Origin: Pseudocercospora fijiensis CIRAD86
Taxonomy: Eukaryota; Ascomycota; Dothideomycetes; Mycosphaerellales; Mycosphaerellaceae
Direction: 5' to 3'
Length of the DNA: 64,000 nucleotides
Assembly (NCBI RefSeq): GCF_000340215.1
Contig: NW_006921535.1
Span: forward strand, 934,483 to 998,482
The translations under genes were made by a program, and so were the position numbers. Below, piece after piece: positions 57,742 to 64,000 of the stretch. Each line of letters starts with the position of its first letter. Within the stretch, counting starts at the first letter, position 1. The notes below the pieces were generated by a model that saw nothing but the letters and a program-made list of their open reading frames with translations, was not told where the DNA came from and ran no database searches.

Positions 57742-58770
57742 ATGGCACGCACTCGTTCCATGGCCGGCAAGAAGTCGCTCAAGAGCCCTAAGAAGCCTGC
57801 ACCCAGCAAGATCAAGAAATCGAAAAAGCCAGCGAAGCCAGCGAAGAAGAAGAAGAATCAATCCAGCTCTTCCAAGGCAGAACAAAAGAAAAGAGTGTCC
57901 TGGGACAACACTGAAACCGAGTACTCTGACGACAACGACTCGATCTCTCTGCCAGACATCTCCCGTTCCCCAACATCCTATAAAGCCCCCAAAGGCAATC
58001 GACGATACAGCGGGAACAGCAGACTCGTCAACAACAAAGGAATTTACAACGGCGTGCGTCCCAAATCCTCTCCAGGTCTAGGACGCAAGACAAGAGAAAA
58101 CTTCTTCAGCGATGAAGACGACAGTAGTAGCTGCCACGAAGAAGGCAACGAATGGGTCCTATCCTCACCCCGACCCCCCTTCTCCCCCTCCAGAAACCAC
58201 GGAGCCTCTTCCCCTCGCATGCAAATGGAGCTGAAAGCCTTAGAACTCTGCCAGGAACTCTCTCGGCTGCAAGTCAAATTCTTCCATGAAGGATCTCACC
58301 ACCAAGTCTTTTCCATGATTGCAGAGCAGCACCTCGACCTCGCCGTGCATCTTTTGCTGGACATGAGAAAATATCCCGGATCCTGGCCGCAGGGACGGAA
58401 ACCCATCTCGGCTGAGACGTGGAGGCGGAAGGTTTCTGATGCGTTGGGGCATATGCGAGATGAGACGGGGGATGATGGTTGGGGGATTGATTTTGCGGCT
58501 CAGCGCGCTCCGTTGTGGGGTAGTGTTGAAGCGCTGGAGGAGAGCTTTTCCTCTGAGTCTCGGCGCGATCCGTCGTGGCCTAGTGTCGGAGCGGTGGATG
58601 AGAGGTTTATTGGTAGGGGGAGTGTTGAGCCTGGTCTTGATTTGTTGTACGATGAGGATGAGCCTGAGGAGGACTCTGAGGATCTTGATTGGGGACCTAG
58701 TGAGGTTCTTATGTTTACTCCCCAGGACTACCAGAGACCGGACAGGAAGGTTTCGTATGTCTCTTTGTAA
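57742..58770 (+). CDS. Hypothetical protein with Lys-rich N-terminus, 342 residues
   Basis: Chosen start ATGGCACGC at 57,742 (good context); an in-frame ATG at 57,652 would add 30 residues. The first 60 residues are a Lys/Pro/Ser run (SLKSPKKPAPSKIKKSKKPA) like histone tails or nucleolar proteins. Ser/Asp-rich disordered sequence follows. A helical segment near residues 165-230 (ALELCQELSRLQVKFFHEG, AEQHLDLAVHLLLDMRKYP) looks folded. The end is acidic. The family is unknown; nuclear location is inferred only. Base composition changes from C-rich to G-rich near 58,400. Confidence 0.65.
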   Translation: MARTRSMAGKKSLKSPKKPAPSKIKKSKKPAKPAKKKKNQSSSSKAEQKKRVSWDNTETEYSDDNDSISLPDISRSPTSYKAPKGNRRYSGNSRLVNNKGIYNGVRPKSSPGLGRKTRENFFSDEDDSSSCHEEGNEWVLSSPRPPFSPSRNHGASSPRMQMELKALELCQELSRLQVKFFHEGSHHQVFSMIAEQHLDLAVHLLLDMRKYPGSWPQGRKPISAETWRRKVSDALGHMRDETGDDGWGIDFAAQRAPLWGSVEALEESFSSESRRDPSWPSVGAVDERFIGRGSVEPGLDLLYDEDEPEEDSEDLDWGPSEVLMFTPQDYQRPDRKVSYVSL

Positions 58771-59985
58771 TGGAAGAGCTGATGGGGAGATTCACCAGTA
58801 TGGTTTGAAGGAGATTCGGGGAGAGGGGAGCTGTTCGAGAGGTCGTGTCGTCTCGGAACGCGTGTGGCGCAAAGAATCGACGCGAGATTTGTTTGTGTAC
58901 GGTAGTTTCCTAGATACAGTTTTTTCCAAGGCGTCGAGGAGTCTGTAGTTCTAGTATTTTTAGTAGTCAATGAATATTCTTTCTCAACAATTTTATCGAA
59001 TTTTAGGGAACGAAGACGGATGCCGGGGTCATGCCATCGGTAACATTGATGAGAAAGTGCCAGCCTACACTTCCGATTCTGTAGCCACTGTCGATGCGAA
59101 TGGCGAGTCCATTCCGCTCAGCCTCGTTGAGCACCGAGTATTGTACATAGAGCTGGAGCTCGCCGCCCCCTAGACAAGTTGGTGGCGTCTTGTCCTCCTC
59201 AAGATCTTCCTGTTTGCGCGGGAGAATACCAGGAACAAGATGGTGAACCTGAAGGGGCCGACCGAAAAATTGATCGAGATCGGATTTGCGATGAAAATGT
59301 AGGGCGAATCGCCGCGGTATGCCGCTTTTCGACCATGAATGTGTACGCCAGACAACGAGAAATTCCGCGCCGATCAAGCCTGCCAGAGTCAAGGTGTTTG
59401 CAGGTTTGATGCCCTCACATTTAAATGCCCATCCGTGCGCCTCGCTGATCTGCTGAACATCGTCCTCATTGCGCACCATATGCAAGCACTCCAACGTTAT
59501 GTTCCGCACAAACAGAAGCCATCCTGCGGCGAATCAAGCGCAGGTGCAGCACTGAGCATGACACTGGGTTCGTGGCGATTAAATAAAAACGTGTCGTCTG
59601 TGTCGCTGAGCCTGCGAAGAGTTGAACTTCAGTGTTCGATGAGCAGAAAGAGTCTGCCGGGAATACGACGGAAATGCCTTCACTTCCTCTTGGCCTGTGC
59701 TTTGCTGGGGTGTTTGACCAACGACGTGGAGTATCCTCGGCTAGCTCAATGCCACAACTACATCGCCGGCCTCGCTGTGTGTTCTCAGACGTTGACCTCA
59801 CATTTTGACCCTCACATGTTGACCAGCTATAAGCCATCAAAAGGGAATCGAACCGGAGATCCATCACGGAAAGTCACCGGGCAAGAAACCATCCGTCCTA
59901 CAAGATCTGCTTGTTCCAGCGATCCCAGAGTCCCATCGCCTAGAGAAGATCTCAAGGCTTCGCTTCATTCAGCCATCATCCAACC
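58771..59985. other. 1.2 kb without a supported gene
   Basis: Two overlapping opposite frames exist (59,003-59,509 minus, 168 codons; 59,339-60,205 plus, 288 codons). Neither has a recognisable domain or clear composition; the plus one runs out of frame into the mitochondrial enzyme gene. I treat both as chance or unproven. Confidence 0.45.
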
Positions 59986-61198
59986 ATGGCAGCAACAAGA
60001 CCTACCACACGACTCCTTAGCCGCCGCGTCAGCACAAACCCCCACCACCAAACCCGTCCCTTCCACCAAACCCTCACCCATCACTCCCCAAAAACCCCCC
60101 AGGAAATCGGCCAAGAATTCCTCTCCAAATTCGGAGAAGGAAAATCTTTCGCACGAAAACAACTCCTCGACGCCAACCAAGCCCGTCTCTTCTCTCTCAC
60201 ATTGAATCGACCCAAACTTTGGCCGACGAAATCTCCTTCTTCCGAATCTTTGATCGATCGGGAACCGAAAGCGGGCACACCTTTGCCCGCAGGATATCAT
60301 AATGCGTATTTCACCCCGACGCAGATGCCGGGTCAGTTGGGGATTGACGGGACGGATACGACTTACAATCCGGTGCGTATGAAATCGTCATACAAAAAAA
60401 AAAAAGAAGACGACTTGGTTTAAATTAATTCATGAATCTCATATCCAGCAACCCCCCTTCACCCGAAGAATGTGGGCGGGCGGCTCCCTCTCCTGGCCTG
60501 GAGCGGACCCCAACATCTCCCCCTCCACTTCACCCTCCTACCTCAAAATCGGAGACACGGCCACAGAAATCACAAAAGTCCTCAGCTGCGAAGCGAAAAC
60601 GATCAAGAAAAGCGGAGAAGCGATGTTAGTCGTCGGCGTGCTCAAAGAATTCTACGACTCGCGCGAACAGCTCTGTGTGGTGGATCGGAGGAATTGGGTG
60701 TTTCGGGAAGCGTTGGATCCTAACAACAACAACAAGAAAAACAAAGCAATCCCTCCTCCTCCTCCTCCTCCTGTAGAGGAAAGTAAGGAAGGAAAACTCA
60801 TCAAATCCTTCCACCGAACTTCCGCCGAGTTGTTCCGCATCAGCGCCTTGACGTTCAACGCCCACCGAATCCACTACGATCGGCCGTGGGCCGTGGAAGT
60901 CGAAGGACATCGAGATTTAGTGGTGCATGGACCTTTGAATATGATTTGTTGTTTGGATTTTTGGAGGGATGAGTATGGCAAGACGCAAAATTCGGTTGGG
61001 AAGGAGGAGGAGGAGGAGGGGGAGGTTCTTTTTCTTTTTCCGAAACGTTTGGAGTATCGTGCGACGAGTCCCGTGTATGTGGAGGAGCGGTATAAAATTT
61101 CGATGGACCGACAAGCGATTGCGGACGAGGTGGTGCCGGTTGAGGTTGTGGGTGGTGATGGGAGGGTTTGTATGAAAGGGGAGATTGAGAGGTGGTGA
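59986..61198 (+). CDS. htd2: Mitochondrial 3-hydroxyacyl-thioester dehydratase, Htd2-like (2 exons)
   Basis: Htd2 removes water from 3-hydroxyacyl-ACP in mitochondrial type II fatty acid synthesis, which feeds lipoic acid formation. Exons 59,986-60,372 and 60,449-61,198, joined across a 76-base GT-AG intron in phase 0, give 378 residues. The N-terminus (MAATRPTTRLLSRRVSTNPH) is Arg/Ser/Thr-rich without acids, a matrix-targeting peptide. Family landmarks are LGIDGTDTTYNP, FTRRMWAGG across the splice, EAKTIKKSGEAMLVVGV, and SALTFNAHRIHYDRPWA of the HotDog hydratase site. Low-complexity inserts (Asn/Lys then Pro7, and a Glu run at about 1,010 bases in) lengthen it. Strand composition flips at about 60,890. 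Confidence 0.9.
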
Positions 61199-61269
61199 TT
61201 GATGGAACAGATGAATTTTCTGGGATTTTTTTTTAATTGGCCTTGTACCTACCTACCTACCGCTCTTAT

Positions 61270-61271
<2 letters not shown>

Positions 61272-61301
<30 letters not shown>
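61272..61301. repeat. Poly-A run of 30
   Basis: Thirty consecutive A, 73 bases after the Htd2-like stop codon. With no target duplication or element next to it, it is best read as a simple mononucleotide tract, prone to length errors. Confidence 0.9.
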
Positions 61302-61304
<3 letters not shown>

Positions 61305-61478
61305 GTTTCTTTTTTCTTCTTCTGCATGTACTAAGTAGTTCCCTGGAAATCCGGACACATCCTTCTCCCTCCCTGCTTCAAAGCCTCGCCGAGTCTTTCT
61401 TTCTATTGGCCTCTTTTGTGCATTCTCTGCGCGCACTTCTAAACACGTCAAAACGACCAGGGGAATTTGGCACGGTCG

Positions 61479-62195
61479 TTATCGTGGTCTCCTACCGGCT
61501 TCGCGAATGCATATGACACCCAGTAGACAGTTGCGAGAAAGTTTATCTTCTAAGAAAATCTGGTTTACCAATTGCGGAGCCTTACTCCTCTGCACCTTCC
61601 GGTTCTTGCCGTTGCGACCATCAATTGGCCTGACAGAAGTACCGACCGACGTATGACGCTGTTCTGTAACAATGCTTCTGGAGCGGAAGACTTTGCCTTC
61701 TCCAGAAAAGGCTGCTTTGTCTGCTAGTCTACAGCTAAGCTCAGTACCTTGCATGTAGAGGCGCAGAAGTAGATAGGTGTCGCGGAGCAGGCAAAGAGCG
61801 CAAAGAGGAACTGCAGCCGTTTGCCGGGCCTGCCATTTGAATTGCTTTCCGCAGCAAGGTTGAGATTCATGTTGTCTCCTCAGAAGCTCTAGCCGTTCCA
61901 CGGTGTCGGCCAGAATCTTGCGGGTCTCTCTTCGCTCGGCTTTGGCATGGGCAGGGCGCTCGTCCCACTCTGAAGAGATGGTCGCGATGTCTCGGGAAGG
62001 AAGGTGAACACCTTGAAGCTCCTGGGACGGCGCTGGGAGAGCGCTTTCGGCCGGCCAAGGTGCAGTGCTGAAGCGTCTTGGGCTGACGAGTTGAGTGGCC
62101 TTTGGACGAACTTGGTGCCCTTGCTTGGCGACCATAAAGCCCGGTCGTGCCACTTGGGCATTTTTGATTCGGTTGGTACTGGGGTAGAGTCGCAT
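61479..62195 (-). CDS. Uncertain ORF, 238 codons
   Basis: A minus-strand frame starting 13 bases beyond the DUF218 stop. The first 120 codons have gene-like composition, including a charged helical part (RRETRKILADTVERLELLRR); the rest looks less convincing, and a donor-like GTACTGAG near 61,748 suggests an intron or a chance run. No domain is known. It may be a small gene on its own or only leader or trailer sequence. Confidence 0.35.
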   Translation of the reverse strand: MRLYPSTNRIKNAQVARPGFMVAKQGHQVRPKATQLVSPRRFSTAPWPAESALPAPSQELQGVHLPSRDIATISSEWDERPAHAKAERRETRKILADTVERLELLRRQHESQPCCGKQFKWQARQTAAVPLCALCLLRDTYLLLRLYMQGTELSCRLADKAAFSGEGKVFRSRSIVTEQRHTSVGTSVRPIDGRNGKNRKVQRSKAPQLVNQIFLEDKLSRNCLLGVICIREAGRRPR

Positions 62196-62207
62196 TCACG
62201 TATCATG

Positions 62208-63023
62208 TCATGTGTAAGTATGATCCTCCCAGGGCAGGCGTCGCGGAAATGTCTCCCAGCCACTGAGGCCACCCTGCCAGGTTAGCAGTGCCATCACCTC
62301 GGATTCCAGTCTGAAGCCAAGAAAGACATGTGCTTTATCGGCATTCCAGTTTCGTGCCAGGCGTTTAGTGATCAGTGGCGTCCGCACAGCGTATGGATCA
62401 GCGCTGAAGGCCAGATAGGCTCTCTCATGCTCTCCCTTCTGAGTGAGGTTGAGCTCGTGCAGGGTGAAGGGAGGGTTGATTCCCTGCACACGGATACGGT
62501 GACTGGGCCATTTGATTGCGGGAGCGTGCAGTTCCAAGAAGCGGCGTTCTTTGAAGGCGTGGGTGAGGACTGTGATGTTCTTGGGATATATGCCCGTGAG
62601 CTGGCGGAAGCGGATTATGGAGAACAGGAGATTTTGATAGGAGTCGGTGGCATATGTTTCGAGGGCATAGCGGAGGCCGGCAGGGAAGAGGGCAGCGTTG
62701 GTGTCGACGATGTGTTTCAAAATGACGGCATAGCTTTCGGCTTCTGACCTGGGGTGGTTGGTTGTCTTGCCGCCAGAAAAGACCAGCAGGGCGCATGGGT
62801 TGTTATGCACGGCCATGGCAGCGGCAACGATGTGTGCGGTGAATGTCTCATGCTCGCCAGGCTTGCGCATGGAGGGCTGGGAGCGGGAGAAGGGCTGGAG
62901 GATCCACTGATGCTCGTCCCCGTCGGCGCCGGCGCCCATGTAGATTGCATGGCAGCAGACAACGACGAGCTCGTCAAGCTTGCTGATGTCGCTGCTCTCG
63001 ACGAAGCCGTTCACTTCGCTCAT
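62208..63023 (-). CDS. DUF218 domain protein, 271 residues
   Basis: A single-exon frame from ATG at 63,021-63,023. It resembles the DUF218 (YdcF/SanA/ElyC-like) fold: first strand ELVVVCCHAIYMG, then LLVFSGGKTT with the Gly-Gly loop of the family, a Glu-rich helix (SEAESYAVILKHI), YATDSYQNLLFSIIRF, and ITVLTHAFKERRFLELHAPA near the end of the Rossmann-like core. No signal peptide or membrane segment is seen. In bacteria related proteins act in envelope or vancomycin-sensitivity functions; the role in fungi is not known. The start precedes a microsatellite-rich promoter. Confidence 0.85.
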   Translation of the reverse strand: MSEVNGFVESSDISKLDELVVVCCHAIYMGAGADGDEHQWILQPFSRSQPSMRKPGEHETFTAHIVAAAMAVHNNPCALLVFSGGKTTNHPRSEAESYAVILKHIVDTNAALFPAGLRYALETYATDSYQNLLFSIIRFRQLTGIYPKNITVLTHAFKERRFLELHAPAIKWPSHRIRVQGINPPFTLHELNLTQKGEHERAYLAFSADPYAVRTPLITKRLARNWNADKAHVFLGFRLESEVMALLTWQGGLSGWETFPRRLPWEDHTYT

Positions 63024-63155
63024 GCTGGGCGCACTGCTGGTGGAGGTGGAGGGAGCAGTAGAGTAGACAGCTGTCCATCCTTCCGAAGTGCCGCCTCACG
63101 TGCGCTTCATGCAGGATTACTCTTATTAGTCTCTTCACTCAGCTGAGGCAGGTAC

Positions 63156-63190
63156 GGGACGGGACGGGACGGGACGGGACGGGACGGGAC
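63156..63190. repeat. GGGAC pentamer repeat, 7 copies
   Basis: Seven uninterrupted GGGAC units, 133 bases upstream of the DUF218 start. Confidence 0.95.
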
Positions 63191-63267
63191 GGGAAAGGCT
63201 TGTTGGGGTGCAGGCTGATGAACATGTTGCATTGCAGGTGGCGGACAGCAGCAGCATTCAACGCAGC

Positions 63268-63300
63268 GATGCGATGCGAGGCGAGGCGATGCGATGCGAT
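63268..63300. repeat. GCGAT/GCGAG pentamer repeat
   Basis: Imperfect run of GCGATGCGATGCGAGGCGAG type units, followed by two copies of AATGTGCGTGA. Confidence 0.8.
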
Positions 63301-63421
63301 AATGTGCGTGAGAAATGTGCAATAATGTGCGTGAAGGTGTCGTGGCGCAGTCGATCGGCGAGCACGAGCTTGGCATGGAAGCTCCGAAAATAGATGGGCG
63401 GATGGCACACGCGATAGTTGT

Positions 63422-63485
63422 ACACGCAGACACGCAGACACGCAGACACGCAGACACGCAGACACGCAGACACGCAGACACGCAG
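63422..63485. repeat. ACACGCAG octamer repeat, 8 copies
   Basis: Eight perfect ACACGCAG units. The minus-strand frames through it read as Cys/Val/Ser/Ala repeats and are artefacts. Confidence 0.95.
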
Positions 63486-63816
63486 ACGACTGTGCAGTGT
63501 GCAGCAACGCTAGGAGGGACCGACTTGACCCTTCTCATTGTACACGGACATCCTTATAATAATACGCAGCCACACCACATTCTTCTGAGTGTGAGTCGGA
63601 GGCTTCTGGCTGCAGTGACGTGCGCTCGAAACACTAGCCGCAGCGATCGGGGAGAAGGCTTGCGTCAGTCCCTCGCTACTGGTCCGCTGCGTCTTGGCTG
63701 TACGTCGTCAGGGATTCAAGGGTCGAACCGCCCTGCCTCTGCCTCTGGTTCGCTCGCTCACATTTCTCAGCAGGCACTGGCACATTGCTGCAATCCGCTC
63801 GCTCTTTTCACCCCAA

Positions 63817-63852
63817 CATCGCCATCGCCATCGCCATCGCCATCGCCATCGC
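63817..63852. repeat. CATCGC hexamer repeat, 6 copies
   Basis: Six perfect CATCGC units in a C-rich stretch close to the right end of the window. Confidence 0.95.
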
Positions 63853-64000
63853 TACCACCATCCCCGTGGCATGGTCATTGTTGTTTCGCCCAAACTCCGC
63901 CTTTGTCGAGCGAACCTCACCCCCGCCGCATTTTTCTTTGTGCACCGCCATCACCGCATTATCACCATCACCACTCTGCACCTGCATCTCCGCCCACCAG

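Larger units (their letters stand above)
63024..64000. other. Divergent promoter region rich in simple repeats
   Basis: No gene is supported here; open frames arise from the repeats. It holds four separate microsatellites, and the last 300 bases are pyrimidine-rich on the plus strand, like the leader of a gene starting beyond the window. Confidence 0.6.

Noticed and set aside
59820..59870. Possible tRNA gene (GGGAATCGAACCGG)
   Set aside because: Resembles a T-arm, but I could not find matching acceptor, D and anticodon arms.
59339..60205. 288-codon plus frame
   Set aside because: Its end overlaps the mitochondrial dehydratase exon in another phase, with no domain of its own.
61272..61301. 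Poly-A tail of a retrotransposed sequence
   Set aside because: No upstream element and no target duplication; a simple A tract after a gene end is enough.
63107..63538. 143- and 122-codon minus frames rich in Cys, Val and Ser
   Set aside because: They are translations of the octamer and pentamer repeats.

Overview
The window is nuclear DNA of a filamentous ascomycete (Pezizomycotina; Dothideomycetes is my best guess from gene content, not proven). Evidence: short GT-AG introns of 52-76 bases, fungal gene families (Rax1-type RGS protein, secreted GH3 beta-glucosidase, mitochondrial Htd2 dehydratase), and a 43.9 kb block whose repeats carry the signature of repeat-induced point mutation (RIP): CpA and TpG almost absent, TpA in great excess, CpG retained, and reading frames cut by TAG/TAA where CAG, CAA or TGG codons are expected.

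Region 1 (1 to about 11,460) is RIP-mutated repeat of unknown family. It holds hairpins, a 136-base tandem repeat, a decayed SNF2-type helicase on the minus strand, and coding remnants I cannot name.

Region 2 (about 11,460-43,505) is a nest of Ty3/Gypsy elements. Gypsy-1 is a chromodomain-bearing element with a 197-base LTR, present in at least four insertions or pieces called A, B, M and P. Gypsy-2 is a 12.3 kb element with 279-base LTRs. A long minus-strand copy M (14,261-43,505) was entered twice: by P (15,849-26,329, target duplication AATAG) and by Gypsy-2 (26,773-39,097, duplication ATAG). P contains an inverted second 3' half, giving a 3.6 kb inverted repeat. Gypsy-2 has gag-protease, RT-integrase and a third long open region of unknown function. 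A 27-base near-palindrome built on ACCCCCGGGGT recurs nine times across the two families, at the edges of their coding units; this is the best candidate here for something undescribed.

Region 3 (43,506-about 43,890) is RIP-mutated sequence without a recognisable element; the RIP signature then ends abruptly, about 300 bases before the first host gene.

Region 4 (about 43,890-64,000) is ordinary gene-rich sequence: Rax1-like RGS membrane protein (+), GH3 beta-glucosidase (-, five exons), a 3.4 kb gap with weak coding hints, PAF-acetylhydrolase-like hydrolase (+), Rab4-like GTPase (+), three lysine/arginine-rich small or hypothetical proteins (+), mitochondrial 3-hydroxyacyl-thioester dehydratase (+), an uncertain ORF (-), a DUF218 protein (-), and a microsatellite-rich promoter region at the right end. 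The genes are independent units, not an obvious pathway or cluster.
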